Assembly (NCBI RefSeq): GCF_900606115.1
Contig: NZ_UWPJ01000032.1
Location: 1 to 57,438 of the forward strand
Direction of reading: 5' to 3'
DNA length: 57,438 bases
From: Pigmentiphaga humi
Lineage (GTDB): Bacteria; Pseudomonadota; Gammaproteobacteria; Burkholderiales; Burkholderiaceae_B
The position numbers and the translations under genes were made by a program. The notes under the pieces were generated by a model. It ran no database searches. It had not been told where the DNA came from and worked only from the letters and a program-made list of their open reading frames with translations. This document shows, piece by piece, positions 39,816-49,977 of the stretch (the stretch's first letter is position 1; each line of letters starts with the position of its first letter).

Positions 39816-41201
39816 TCAGTGGGCGGAAAAGGTCACGCGCTCGGGCACGGGCTTGAACTTGCCGCACCGGCTCCAGAACGGCATCAGCATGAAGAAGCCC
39901 AGGTAAATGATCGTGCCGATCTGCGACATCAGGTTGAAGACGTCGTTCGGCGCCTGCGTACCCAGGTAGCCCAGCACCAGGAAGTTGACGATGAACACGC
40001 CGTACAGCCACTTGTGCCAGCCCGGACGGTAGCGGATGGACTTGACCGGCGAATGGTCGAGCCAAGGCAGGAAGAACAGGATCACGACCGCGCCGCCCAT
40101 CGTGAGCACGCCCCAGAACTTGGCGTCCCAGACGCGCAGCAGCACGGCCACGGCCAGCAGCACGACCGCCACGGTCACGCGGACGGTGAACGCCATGCGG
40201 CCCTTGACGAAGAAGGCGATCGCGGCCAGCGCGGCGATGATGGCGAGCACCCAGGTGAAGTCGTCGGTACACGCGCGCAGCATCGAGTAGAACGGCGTGA
40301 AGTACCAGACCGGCGCGATGTGCGGCGGGGTCTTGAGCGGATCGGCCGGGATGAAGTTGTTGTACTCGAGGAAGTAGCCGCCCATTTCCGGCGCGAAGAA
40401 CACGATGGCGCTGAAGATCATCAGGAAGATCGCCACGCCGAACAGGTCGTGCACCGAGTAATACGGGTGGAAGGGAATGCCGTCCAGCGGGATGCCGTTG
40501 GCATCCTTGTTGGCCTTGATCTCGACGCCGTCGGGGTTGTTCGACCCGACTTCGTGCAGTGCGATGATGTGCGCGACCACCAGTCCCAGCAGCACCAGCG
40601 GCACGGCGATCACGTGGAACGAGAAGAAACGGTTCAGCGTCGCGTCGGAGACGACGTAGTCGCCGCGGATCAGGAGGGCGAGATCGGGACCGACGAACGG
40701 AATGGCCGAGAACAGGTTCACGATCACCTGTGCGCCCCAGTACGACATCTGGCCCCAGGGCAGCAGGTAGCCCATGAAGGCCTCGGCCATCAGGCACAGG
40801 AAGATCGCCACGCCGAAGATCCAGACCAGTTCGCGCGGTTTGCGGTAGGAGCCGTAGAACAGCCCGCGCAGCATGTGCAGGTAGACCACGACGAAGAACA
40901 TCGAGGCGCCGGTGGAGTGCATGTAGCGCACCAGCCAGCCCCAGGGCACTTCCCGCATGATGTATTCGACCGACTGGAACGCGCGTTCGGCGTCGGGCTT
41001 GTAGTGCATGACCAGGAATATCCCGGTCACGATCTGGATTACCAGCACCAGGAGCGCCAGCGAGCCGAAGAAATACCAGAAGTTGAAGTTCTTCGGCGCG
41101 TAGTACTCGGACAGGTGCGCTTTCCAGGTCGATGTGAGCGGAAAGCGGGCGTCGATCCAGCCCAGAAGGCCAGTGGTCTCGACATTCTTCTCGCCAGCCA
41201 T
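39816..41201 (-). CDS. petB: Cytochrome b of the bc1 complex
   Basis: A 461-aa polytopic protein. Haem-ligand histidines lie in the helix 2 region (GWLVRYMHSTGASMFFVVVYLHMLRGLFYGSYR) and helix 4 (FFSFHVIAVPLVLLGLVVAHIIALHEVGSNNPDG). The quinol-site PEWY-type loop reads PVWYFTPFYSMLRA. It extends past the eight-helix core with extra C-terminal segments, as in other betaproteobacteria. It is encoded between petA and petC. Confidence 0.96.
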   Translation of the reverse strand: MAGEKNVETTGLLGWIDARFPLTSTWKAHLSEYYAPKNFNFWYFFGSLALLVLVIQIVTGIFLVMHYKPDAERAFQSVEYIMREVPWGWLVRYMHSTGASMFFVVVYLHMLRGLFYGSYRKPRELVWIFGVAIFLCLMAEAFMGYLLPWGQMSYWGAQVIVNLFSAIPFVGPDLALLIRGDYVVSDATLNRFFSFHVIAVPLVLLGLVVAHIIALHEVGSNNPDGVEIKANKDANGIPLDGIPFHPYYSVHDLFGVAIFLMIFSAIVFFAPEMGGYFLEYNNFIPADPLKTPPHIAPVWYFTPFYSMLRACTDDFTWVLAIIAALAAIAFFVKGRMAFTVRVTVAVVLLAVAVLLRVWDAKFWGVLTMGGAVVILFFLPWLDHSPVKSIRYRPGWHKWLYGVFIVNFLVLGYLGTQAPNDVFNLMSQIGTIIYLGFFMLMPFWSRCGKFKPVPERVTFSAH

Positions 41202-41328
41202 GGCTGCTGCTCCTTTTGGTCGGCGGTCCCTGGCGCTGCGCTGCGCGCTCCGCGGTGCCGACGTGTTCTATTGGCTTCGTTCAACTGACGCGGCGCATCC
41301 GGCCCGCGCCGCTACGGGTCACTGGCGC

Positions 41329-41937
41329 TCAGGCCTTGTTGCTCTCGTCCACGCCCACCACGATCTTGGTGTCGGACAGGAACTCGTAAGGAGGAATCGT
41401 CAGATTGTCCGGTGACGGCTTGTTCTTGTAGACCCGGCCGGCCATGTCGAACGTCGAGCCGTGGCAGGGACACAGGAAGCCGCCATGCCAGTCGGCAGGC
41501 AGGTTGGGCTGGGATCCCGTGGTGAAACGGGCCGTGGGCGAACATCCCAAGTGCGGACAGATGCCGACGGCCACGAAATACTCGGGCTTCAGCGAGCGAT
41601 ATTCATTGCGCGCGTATTCCGGCGTGATCTCGTCGGGATTGCGCTCGGAATTCGGATCGGCCAGTTCGCCGTCCACTTGCTTGAGCGTAGCCAATTGCTC
41701 CGGCGTGCGCCGGATGATCCAGACCGGCTTGCCGCGCCACTCGACGGTGCGCATCTCGCCAGGCTGCATGTCTCCTACTTCGACCTCTACCGGGGCTCCC
41801 GCCGCCTTCGCGCGCTCGGACGGCGCAAAGGTACTGACGAACGGCACGGCGACGCCAACTGCCGCGACTCCCCCGACGGCACAGGTGGTGCCGACCCAAA
41901 AACGACGGTCGGCGTCTACCACTTTGTCCTCACTCAT
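41329..41937 (-). CDS. petA: Ubiquinol-cytochrome c reductase Rieske iron-sulfur subunit
   Basis: A 202-aa Rieske protein. The uncleaved Tat-type anchor is DADRRFWVGTTCAVGGVAAVGVAVPFV (residues about 7-33). The [2Fe-2S] cluster boxes are CPHLGC and CPCHGS. It oxidises quinol at the outer membrane face and moves its head domain to cytochrome c1. It is the first gene of the petABC operon; a promoter candidate lies about 55-80 bases upstream. Confidence 0.96.
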   Translation of the reverse strand: MSEDKVVDADRRFWVGTTCAVGGVAAVGVAVPFVSTFAPSERAKAAGAPVEVEVGDMQPGEMRTVEWRGKPVWIIRRTPEQLATLKQVDGELADPNSERNPDEITPEYARNEYRSLKPEYFVAVGICPHLGCSPTARFTTGSQPNLPADWHGGFLCPCHGSTFDMAGRVYKNKPSPDNLTIPPYEFLSDTKIVVGVDESNKA

Positions 41938-41990
41938 TTAATGACCCTCAAGATTACTTCTTCTCGTTAAGCACTTGAAAGCTGACTCTT

Positions 41991-42018
41991 CTTATATTTT
42001 GCGCCTTTGAAGACACAA
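41991..42018 (-). promoter_or_regulatory. Sigma-70 promoter candidate for petABC
   Basis: On the minus strand TTGTGT, a 16-base spacer, then TATAAG. The -10 element ends 54 bases upstream of the petA start. It is the best match in the 228-base divergent region between petA and mscL. Confidence 0.5.
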
Positions 42019-42165
42019 GCGCTCATAGTAACTTTCGAGTATAGCGCAATGCCCACCCCGGCCGACACCCTCTATCGCACGGCGGCGTACCGGCGCAACG
42101 ACAATGTCCGGACGGCGGGAAATGAGAGATACTTCCGCGCAGGGCATCCCAGGGAGAGGGAAACA

Positions 42166-42618
42166 ATGAGCGTCATGAAGGAATTCCGCGAGTTCGCCAT
42201 GCGCGGCAGCGTCGTCGACCTCGCGGTCGGCGTGATCATCGGCGGGGCATTCGGCAAGATCGTCGATTCGATGGTCAGGGACGTGATCATGCCTCTGGTC
42301 AACTTCATCCTCGGCGGCAGCGTCGATTTCAGCAACAAATTCATCGTGCTCCGGGCTCCGGCCGACTACACCGGCCCCCAGACCTACGACGCCTTGTCCA
42401 AAGCCGGCGCCACGCTGCTGGGCTGGGGCAACTTCGTGACCATCCTGATCAATTTCATCCTGCTGGCCTTCGTCATCTTCTGGATGATCAAGCTGATGAA
42501 CCGCGCCAAGGCCCGCTTCGAAAAAGAAGCGCCGCCGCCCGCCCCGGCCGCGCCGCCCGAGGACGTCGCGCTGCTGCGGGAGATCCGCGATCTATTGAAG
42601 GCCCCCCCGGCGCGCTGA
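42166..42618 (+). CDS. mscL: Large-conductance mechanosensitive channel
   Basis: A 150-aa MscL. The start [45 protein letters not shown] is the conserved N-terminal helix plus TM1 pore helix, and [27 protein letters not shown] is TM2. The C-terminal LLREIRDLL helix forms the cytoplasmic bundle after an Ala/Pro linker. It releases solutes on hypo-osmotic shock. GGGAGAGGG upstream supports ATG 42166. Confidence 0.97.
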   Translation: MSVMKEFREFAMRGSVVDLAVGVIIGGAFGKIVDSMVRDVIMPLVNFILGGSVDFSNKFIVLRAPADYTGPQTYDALSKAGATLLGWGNFVTILINFILLAFVIFWMIKLMNRAKARFEKEAPPPAPAAPPEDVALLREIRDLLKAPPAR

Positions 42619-42632
42619 AGGAAAGCCCGCCC

Positions 42633-43448
42633 CTATACGGGGTTGTCGATATCCACGAAATCGACCCGCACGCCGAAGCGTTCCGCAATGGCGCGGCCCA
42701 GCGCCTGCACGCCGTAGCGTTCGGTGGCGTGGTGGCCGGCGGCCAGGAAGGCGGTGCCGGTTTCGCGGGCCAGGTGTACGGTGGGTTCGGAGATTTCGCC
42801 GGTGATGTAGGCCTGCGCGCCGGCGTCGATCGCGTCCTGCAGCATGCCCTGCGCGGCGCCGGTGCACCAGGCCACCGTGCCCAGCGGCTGCGCCGGGTCT
42901 CCGATCAGCGTGGGCGTGCGCGCGAGCTGCCCGGCTACCCGGGCAGCCAGTTCGCCTACGGTCGCCACGCCCGGGGCGCGGCCCAGCCAGATGAGGTTGT
43001 CGTGGCCGGCGGTGCGGGGCACGCCGCCGATCCGGTCCGGCTCCAGGCCCAGCACCTCGGCCAGTTGGGCGTTGTTGCCCCAGCTGGGGTGGGCGTCCAG
43101 CGGCAGATGATAGGCGAACAGGTTCAGCTCGTGGCCCAGCACCAGCGAGAGCCGGGCGCGCCGGATGCCGCGCACGCGCGGATCCTCGTTTTTCCAGAAC
43201 CAGCCGTGGTGAACCAGCAGGCTGTCGGCGCCGGCGGCGATCGCGTGCCGGATCGCCGCCTCGGAAGCCGTAACTGCGGCGATAATATGGCGCACTACCG
43301 GCCGGCCCTCGACCTGCAACCCGTTGGGACAGTAGTCGCGAAACCGGGCGACCTGCAGTTCGGCGGCCAGCCATGCATCCAGCTCCGAAGCGTCCACGCC
43401 CTGCCCGGATGCGCCGGTTTGCCTTGAGGCCTGCTCGCCTGCGATCAT
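42633..43448 (-). CDS. NIF3-family dinuclear metal protein (GTP cyclohydrolase I type 2 homologue)
   Basis: A 271-aa NIF3/YbgI-like protein. Metal-ligand motifs are seen in DSLLVHHGWFWKNED and FAYHLPLDAHPSWGNNAQLAEVLGL near the middle, and GHHATERYGVQALG near the C-terminus. The usual NGLQVEG opening (DYCPNGLQVEG) is present. The biochemical role is unclear, although the family is nearly universal. AGGAG seven bases upstream fixes ATG 43448; TTG 43454 is an unlikely alternative. It converges with mscL and is divergent from the protease gene. Confidence 0.9.
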   Translation of the reverse strand: MIAGEQASRQTGASGQGVDASELDAWLAAELQVARFRDYCPNGLQVEGRPVVRHIIAAVTASEAAIRHAIAAGADSLLVHHGWFWKNEDPRVRGIRRARLSLVLGHELNLFAYHLPLDAHPSWGNNAQLAEVLGLEPDRIGGVPRTAGHDNLIWLGRAPGVATVGELAARVAGQLARTPTLIGDPAQPLGTVAWCTGAAQGMLQDAIDAGAQAYITGEISEPTVHLARETGTAFLAAGHHATERYGVQALGRAIAERFGVRVDFVDIDNPV

Positions 43449-43484
43449 TGTCAATCTCCTACGCTAGAGAAAAGTATTTTGCAC

Positions 43485-44657
<1,173 letters not shown>

Positions 44658-44699
44658 GCGGGAGGGCGCGCCCTGACGGCCGCGGCGATTGCCGCGGCG

Positions 44700-45557
44700 T
44701 CAGAACCCGTACAGCTCGGCCGGGGTGTCCACCAGGATGCGCTTGCGCAGGACCGGATCGGGCACCCACTTGCCGAGCAGGTTGAACAACGCGACGGAGC
44801 TGTTGTCGCCGAACGAGAGATGGGGATAATCGCTGCCCCAGATCACGCGATCGGGCGCGGCCTCCAGCGCCGCCCGCACCATGGGCCCGACATCGTCGAA
44901 ATCCGGCGCGGTGGAGATGCGGTAGATGCCGGTGACCTTCAGCCGGCAATGGCGGTCGCCCCCGCGCACCAATTCCAGTACCTGCCGAAACCCGGGGGCG
45001 TCCGTGCCCAGGGCGGCCTGCTGCATGCCCAGGTGGGCCAGCGTGAAAGGCAATTGCAAGCCCCGCAGTACCGGCATCAGCTCCACCGTCAACCAGCCGG
45101 GCAGCAGGAAGTCCAGGTGCCAGCCGATCTCCGCGCAGCGCGCCGCCAGCCGCTGGATGCGCGGCACCAGGGTGTCGCCGAAGCCGGGCTGGGGCGGCAT
45201 GACCGGCCGCACGTTGATGCGCACGCCGCGCACGCCCAGGGCGTCCATGCGCGCCAGTTCGGCATCCGGCGCATGCTCGTCCACGTCCACGATCCCGCGC
45301 CGCGGCGCCTGCGTGCGGGCCATCGCGTCGAGCATGCAGGCATTGTCGCGCCCGTAGGCGCTGGGCTGCACGAACACGAAGCGCTCGATGCCCAGGCGGC
45401 CCGCCAGGGCGAGGTAGTCTTCCAGCGGCGCGTGCGGCGGCTCGTAGCGCAGGTCGGCGCCGTACCCATAGCTGCCCGGCGGCCCGAATACGTGGAAATG
45501 GCTGTCGCAAGCGCCCGCGGGCGCATGGAAGGCTGGTTTTTCATCATCGTGAAGCAT
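44700..45557 (-). CDS. Amidohydrolase-2 family hydrolase (paralogue of 934-1803)
   Basis: A 285-aa TIM-barrel hydrolase with the N-terminal metal motif CDSHFHVFGPPGSYGYG, VRGVRINVRPV, the middle LAHLGMQ histidine and the late VIWGSDYPHLSF. It shares this architecture with the amidohydrolase at 934. The start is ATG 45557. It lies 11 bases after the aldolase gene's stop and ends the aldolase-amidohydrolase pair. The reaction is probably hydrolysis or decarboxylation of a lactone or pyrone-type acid. Confidence 0.86.
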   Translation of the reverse strand: MLHDDEKPAFHAPAGACDSHFHVFGPPGSYGYGADLRYEPPHAPLEDYLALAGRLGIERFVFVQPSAYGRDNACMLDAMARTQAPRRGIVDVDEHAPDAELARMDALGVRGVRINVRPVMPPQPGFGDTLVPRIQRLAARCAEIGWHLDFLLPGWLTVELMPVLRGLQLPFTLAHLGMQQAALGTDAPGFRQVLELVRGGDRHCRLKVTGIYRISTAPDFDDVGPMVRAALEAAPDRVIWGSDYPHLSFGDNSSVALFNLLGKWVPDPVLRKRILVDTPAELYGF

Positions 45558-45568
45558 GGCGTCTCCGG

Positions 45569-46360
45569 CTACGAATTCTGCACATCGCGCAACTGCTTGG
45601 CGTCCTGCGCGGCGGCGCGCATCAGGTAGGTGACATCGCTGCCGGCGATGAGCATGCGGGCACCCAGCCCCAGCAATGCCCGCTGCAGCGCGATGTCGCC
45701 GCGCACGCCGCCGATGCCGAGGAACTTGCCGTGGCGCCGGCACGCCGCCGCCGTGCTTTCGAAAGCCTCGCGCAAGGCGGGATGATGCAGCTGGCCGGGA
45801 ATGCCCATCTCGGTGCACAAGTCGTTGGAGCCGATCAGCAGCATGTCGATGCCGGCGACCGCGGCGATCTCGTCGGCATTGGCGATGCCGCGCGGCGTCT
45901 CCAGCATGGCGACCAGCAGCGTTTCCCGATTGCCGAGTTCATTGACCTGCGCCAGCGGCAGCGGCTCGTAGCCGAGGCTCGGACCGCTGCCCATCACCGA
46001 GCGGTGGCCCATGGGCGGATACTTGGCCGCCTCGACCAGCGCCCGGGCCTGCCCCGCATCCTCGACGTGCGGCACGATGATGCCCTGCGCGCCGCCATCG
46101 AGCGCGCGCACCATGCATTGCAGGTCGTGCCCGGGCACGCGCACCAGCGGCGTGACGCCGCAGCCGGTCGCCGCGATGCAGATGGCCGACACGGCATCCA
46201 GCCCGATCGGACTGTGCTCCATGTCCACGTAGATGCTGTCGAAGCCGCATGCCGACGCCATCAGCGCGATGTCCGGCGTACGCGCCTGGCGCAGGCCCAT
46301 GCACAGCACCAGATCGCCTGCCAGCATCCGCGCCAGCGCGCGGTTCTCGTATGAAATCAC
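45569..46360 (-). CDS. HpcH/HpaI-family aldolase
   Basis: A 263-aa TIM-barrel class II aldolase: DIALMASACGFDSIYVDMEHSPIGLD holds the catalytic region, VRVPGHDLQCMVRALDGGAQGIIVPHVED the metal-site Glu/Asp neighbourhood, and VAMLETPRGIANADEIAAV and LLIGSNDLCTEMGIPGQ follow. Members split 4-hydroxy-2-oxoacids to pyruvate and an aldehyde. The start is GTG 46360 with AGGAGG eight bases upstream; the ATG at 46405 would include that site in the gene. It starts 16 bases after a Bug stop. Confidence 0.9.
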   Translation of the reverse strand: MISYENRALARMLAGDLVLCMGLRQARTPDIALMASACGFDSIYVDMEHSPIGLDAVSAICIAATGCGVTPLVRVPGHDLQCMVRALDGGAQGIIVPHVEDAGQARALVEAAKYPPMGHRSVMGSGPSLGYEPLPLAQVNELGNRETLLVAMLETPRGIANADEIAAVAGIDMLLIGSNDLCTEMGIPGQLHHPALREAFESTAAACRRHGKFLGIGGVRGDIALQRALLGLGARMLIAGSDVTYLMRAAAQDAKQLRDVQNS

Positions 46361-46376
46361 GCTATCGTCCTCCTGC

Positions 46377-47348
46377 TCATTCCGGCTTGATCCCGGCCTT
46401 TTCAATTACCCGTTTCCACATCTGCGTTTCGTCCGCGACGCGCCGGCCGAACTCGGCTCCGCCGGTGCCGGACGGCTGCACCCCCGCCGCCTCGAATACT
46501 TCGCGCAGCTTCGGCGCACGGGTGGCTTGCTGCACCGCCGCCTGCATCTTGTCGAGAATGGCGGGAGGAATGCCTGCCGGCGCCATGACGCCGAACCAGT
46601 ACATCACGCCGTAGTCGGGAAAGCCCGCTTCGGCGAAGGTGGGCACCTGCGGGAACATGGGATGGCGCGTCTTGCCGCTGAGCGCCAGGCCGCGCACCCT
46701 GCCGTCCTTGATGAACTGGACGGTCGAGCCGACGCTGCCGATCGCGACGTCGATGCGCTGCGCCACCACGTCCAGGATCGCCGCGGCGATGCCTTTGTAG
46801 GGCACGTGCACCATGCGCGAGCCCGTCTGCAGCAGCAGTTCCTCCATCGCTAGGTGCGCCGACGAACCTTGTCCGCCCGAACCGAAGGTCAGTTTGTCCG
46901 GCTGGGCCTTGGCCGCCGCGATCACTGACTTCAGGTCCTTCTGCGGCAATTCCGTCCGCCCGACCAGCACCGCGGGCGCCTCGGCCAGTTCGGCGACCTG
47001 GACGATGTCTTTCTTCGGATCGTAGGGCAGCGATGCGTAGAGGGCCGACGACACGGCGAACGAGTTGTCCGTCACGACGAAGGTGTAGCCGTCCGGGGCC
47101 GCCTTGGCCGCGACGTCCGTTCCGATCGTGCTGCCTGCCCCGCCGCGGTTTTCCACCACGAACTGCTGGCCCAGGCTCGCGGACAATTCGCGGCTCATGG
47201 CCCGGGCGGCCGTATCGGTGAACGAACCGGCGGTGAACGGCACGATGACCCGCACCGGGCGGCTGGGCCAGGCGTCCGCGGCGGACTGGGCATGGACCTG
47301 GGTTGCGCAGGCAAGCGCCGCGGCAGCGCCGAGCAGGAGTTTTTTCAT
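46377..47348 (-). CDS. Bug/TctC-family substrate-binding protein
   Basis: A 323-aa protein with signal MKKLLLGAAAALACATQVHAQ, then WPSRPVRVIVPFTAGSFTDTAARAMSREL and MVHVPYKGIAAAILDVVAQ. The usual PPGG turn is TAGS here. ATG 47348 is chosen because the in-frame upstream region (to 47432) is an intergenic hairpin element. It is first in an operon with the aldolase and amidohydrolase, so its ligand is likely their substrate. Confidence 0.92.
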   Translation of the reverse strand: MKKLLLGAAAALACATQVHAQSAADAWPSRPVRVIVPFTAGSFTDTAARAMSRELSASLGQQFVVENRGGAGSTIGTDVAAKAAPDGYTFVVTDNSFAVSSALYASLPYDPKKDIVQVAELAEAPAVLVGRTELPQKDLKSVIAAAKAQPDKLTFGSGGQGSSAHLAMEELLLQTGSRMVHVPYKGIAAAILDVVAQRIDVAIGSVGSTVQFIKDGRVRGLALSGKTRHPMFPQVPTFAEAGFPDYGVMYWFGVMAPAGIPPAILDKMQAAVQQATRAPKLREVFEAAGVQPSGTGGAEFGRRVADETQMWKRVIEKAGIKPE

Positions 47349-47375
47349 CGCCGGGCCGTCCCAAGATGAAAAACG

Positions 47376-47408
47376 CCCCCTCGGGGGGCAGCGATCCCGC
47401 ATAGCGGG
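47376..47408. repeat. GC-rich intergenic hairpin element
   Basis: CCCCC-tc-GGGGGG followed by CCCGC-ata-GCGGG, located 28-60 bases upstream of the Bug start. It belongs to the same family as the elements at 4198-4258 and 57405-57430. In-frame translation of this stretch gives an atypical Arg/Pro-rich N-terminus, which is why the Bug start is placed downstream. Confidence 0.5.
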
Positions 47409-47594
47409 AAGAGCGTAGGGGCAATTCTTCATGGCAGTGTCTCCTGGTTGCGGGGCGCTGCGGCCGGCCAGTGCCGGCGTCGCGCCGCTCGATGCATGTT
47501 CACGGACCAGCGGTCCTGCCGCGGCGCCGATTGGCGCATTCTGGCAGGATGATTATAAAAAGTCTAATATGGTGATAATTATTTTATGCCTACG

Positions 47595-48281
47595 TCAACC
47601 CAGGACCGCACGCGCAGTCTGCATGGCGGTCGCCTTGATCGACGACAGCACCGGCTTGCCGAACTCGCGCTCCAGGTCGTCCAGGATCGCCTGCGTGGGC
47701 AGTTGCGAACATGCGATGAACATCGCTCCGCATTGCTCATCCATGACTTCGCGCGCCCGCTGCGCCACCTCTTCGTGCGTGATCCGGCCCAGCGCCTCGA
47801 CGTCCGCGGCCTCGAAGCTGCTGAGCCGGCGCACCGCGATGCGCCCCTCGTCGAGGAAACGCATCAGCGCGCGATTGACCTGCTCGCTGTACGGCGTCAC
47901 CAGCGCGATGTCCTGCGCGCCGGCTTCGGACAGCGCAACGACCATGGCGCGCGCGGTGGTGATCACCGGCTTGCCGGTCAATTCCCGCAGGGACTGCGCC
48001 AGCTGCGCCTCGCCTTCCGGCCCGGCGACGAAGCCGGCAGCGGTGCAGCCGTAGGCCACCGCGTCGATGTCATCCGGCAGCGTCCGCGCCAGCTCCAGCG
48101 TGTTGGCGACGTAGGCAGGCAGCACGTCGGGCGTGATCAGCCCCTTGCCGCGCGGAATGCGCCGGGTCTCCACCGTGGAGCCCGGCGGCAGCCAGCCCGC
48201 GAGCTCGCGCTCCATCGTGGTGTTGTTGATGGGAACGATCAGCCCGACCTTCAGCGGCCGGGCCCTTGCTGCGCTTTCCAT
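47595..48281 (-). CDS. Asp/Glu racemase-superfamily enzyme (maleate isomerase-like)
   Basis: A 228-aa protein of the superfamily that includes maleate cis-trans isomerase, arylmalonate decarboxylase and hydantoin racemase. VGLIVPINNTTMERELAGWLP opens it; the two catalytic Cys positions fit AVAYGCTAAGFVAG and MFIACSQLPTQAIL, and VITTARAMVVALSEAGAQDIALVTPYSE lies between. Context with an HpcH aldolase and Bug favours a maleate-type isomerase, but a racemase or decarboxylase role is equally possible. ATG 48281 is chosen. Confidence 0.82.
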   Translation of the reverse strand: MESAARARPLKVGLIVPINNTTMERELAGWLPPGSTVETRRIPRGKGLITPDVLPAYVANTLELARTLPDDIDAVAYGCTAAGFVAGPEGEAQLAQSLRELTGKPVITTARAMVVALSEAGAQDIALVTPYSEQVNRALMRFLDEGRIAVRRLSSFEAADVEALGRITHEEVAQRAREVMDEQCGAMFIACSQLPTQAILDDLEREFGKPVLSSIKATAMQTARAVLG

Positions 48282-48565
48282 GCCTGCCTCCTCGGCGGCG
48301 CCACCGCCGCCATAAATTAATTCCATAATTCGATAATTATTTCGTTTAATCTAGAACGACCCGTCTGCGCATGGCAAGCTCTTCAGGGCCCCCGTGCCGC
48401 ACGGGCGGCAGGAATGCCGGCACCGCCATGCTCCGGTAACGCCTATGCCGATGTGGAATAATTCCCGGGTTTTCAAAACCGTCTTTGCCGCCCCGCCGCC
48501 CGGAAACCGGAGCCGGGCCGGCGGGACGGCCGACCGGCCTTCAAGCGATCGAGAATAGATCCTCC

Positions 48566-49345
48566 ATGAGCAGCCTGGACAAGATGCTGAGTTTGCTGGA
48601 CGTATTCACGCCGGCAGCCCCCGTCTGGGCGACGGACGATCTGATACGGTATTCCGGCGTCCCCGCTTCGACCTGTTACCGCTACATCAAGGCACTGCAC
48701 AGCGCCGGCCTGCTGGCGCGCGTCGCCAACGGCTCGTACGTGCTGGGCCCGCGCGTGCTGGAGATGGACCGCACCACACGCCTGTGCGACCCGGTCTACA
48801 TTGCCGGCACGCCGGTCATCCGGAGGCTGACCGCCGAGACCGGCTACAGTTCGCTGCTGTGCATGCTGTTCAGCGACTCCATCATGTGCGTGCAGGAAGC
48901 TCTTGCCGAAAACGCTCCCTCCGTACTGTTCAGCCGCGGCCAGCGCCGGCCGCTGGTGGCGGGCGCATCGGCCAAGATCATCCTGGCCCACCTGCCGGTC
49001 CACCAGTTGCGCACCATCTTCTCGCGCCACCGCAAGAGCATCGCGTCGGTCGGGCTGGGCGCGGACTGGGAAGGCTTCCGGCAGATCCTGCGCGAGATCA
49101 AGCAGGCCGGCCACGTCATGACCTACGGCGAATACAACCACGGCATCCTGTCCATCGCCGCGCCGCTGTTCAACCGCTCCGGCGACGTGCTGGGCAGCCT
49201 GGCGCTGGCAGCCGCCGAATCCGAGATCGGCGCCGCCGAATTCCAGAAACTGGCCGGCCGCGTGGTGGAGGCGAGCCGGGAAGTCTCGCAGCGCATCTCG
49301 AATTCCGCCAATGTGGTGGACTTGCCCGCGCGCGCGATCGGCTGA
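48566..49345 (+). CDS. IclR-family transcriptional regulator
   Basis: A 259-aa IclR protein. The winged helix is in the region WATDDLIRYSGVPASTCYRYIKALHSAGLLARV at about residues 21-53, followed by the effector domain ending LALAAAESEIGAAEFQKLAGRVVEASREVS. It is divergent from the racemase-family gene across a 284-base gap that is AT-rich near the racemase start. It is the natural regulator of the 44.7-48.3 kb operons and perhaps the 49.4-51 kb genes. Confidence 0.9.
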   Translation: MSSLDKMLSLLDVFTPAAPVWATDDLIRYSGVPASTCYRYIKALHSAGLLARVANGSYVLGPRVLEMDRTTRLCDPVYIAGTPVIRRLTAETGYSSLLCMLFSDSIMCVQEALAENAPSVLFSRGQRRPLVAGASAKIILAHLPVHQLRTIFSRHRKSIASVGLGADWEGFRQILREIKQAGHVMTYGEYNHGILSIAAPLFNRSGDVLGSLALAAAESEIGAAEFQKLAGRVVEASREVSQRISNSANVVDLPARAIG

Positions 49346-49370
49346 CCGCCTGCTGCCGCAAGAGCCGGGA

Positions 49371-49943
49371 TCAGGGCCGCCGCAACGGCTCCAGCGGCGG
49401 TGCCGCGCCGTCCGGCAGCGGCACCTGCGCCGTGTTCAGCACCATTGCCAGCATCGTGTAATAGCCGCACAGCGCAAGCAGATCCAGCACGCCGCGCTTG
49501 CCATAGCGCGCCTCGACCGCGTCGCAGGCCGCCTCGCCGGGCTGGCCGAGCCGGTGCACTGCCATGCAGAAGACATAGGCATCGCGCAAATGGCCGGGCA
49601 TCTCGCCCGGATCGCGGCCGGCGGCGATCGCGTCCATGATCTCGGGAGCCAGGCTGGTGGTCGCCGTGGCGATGCGGCGATGCGCGGCCCACTCGTACTG
49701 GCAATCCCAGACCCGCGCCGCCACCAGCACCGCCAGTTCGATGAGCTCGCCAGGCAATTCCGTGCCGAAGCGCAGGTGCTCGCCCAGCTGCTGGATCCGC
49801 TCGGCCAGGTCGGGGTTGTGAAGCAACGCCAGGAAAGGGCCTTTGACCTCGCCCCGCGGACCGGCGGCGATCTGCTGCGCCACCTCCCGCTGGCGCGGTG
49901 TCATCTGTTCCGGCGCAAGGCGCGGGAAACGTTGTTCGCTCAT
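49371..49943 (-). CDS. Carboxymuconolactone decarboxylase-like protein (paralogue)
   Basis: A 190-aa CMD-fold protein with the WDCQYEWAAHRRIA motif (Glu-Trp-x-x-His). Its length and internal plan match the protein at 1825-2376, including the shared QQIAAGPRGEVKGPF / GPRGKVRGPL segment. A lone Cys replaces the CxxC pair, so it is not a peroxidase partner. GGAGG just upstream fixes ATG 49943. It is transcribed with the six-Asp-box protein gene, which ends at 49978 on the same strand. Confidence 0.82.
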   Translation of the reverse strand: MSEQRFPRLAPEQMTPRQREVAQQIAAGPRGEVKGPFLALLHNPDLAERIQQLGEHLRFGTELPGELIELAVLVAARVWDCQYEWAAHRRIATATTSLAPEIMDAIAAGRDPGEMPGHLRDAYVFCMAVHRLGQPGEAACDAVEARYGKRGVLDLLALCGYYTMLAMVLNTAQVPLPDGAAPPLEPLRRP

Positions 49944-49977
49944 GTATTCCTCCATATCGATTGGATCGAGGCGCGGC

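Noticed and set aside
39505-40797. Long minus-strand frame over petB and petC
   Set aside because: It is an out-of-frame shadow of the cytochrome genes, whose haem motifs lie in other frames.
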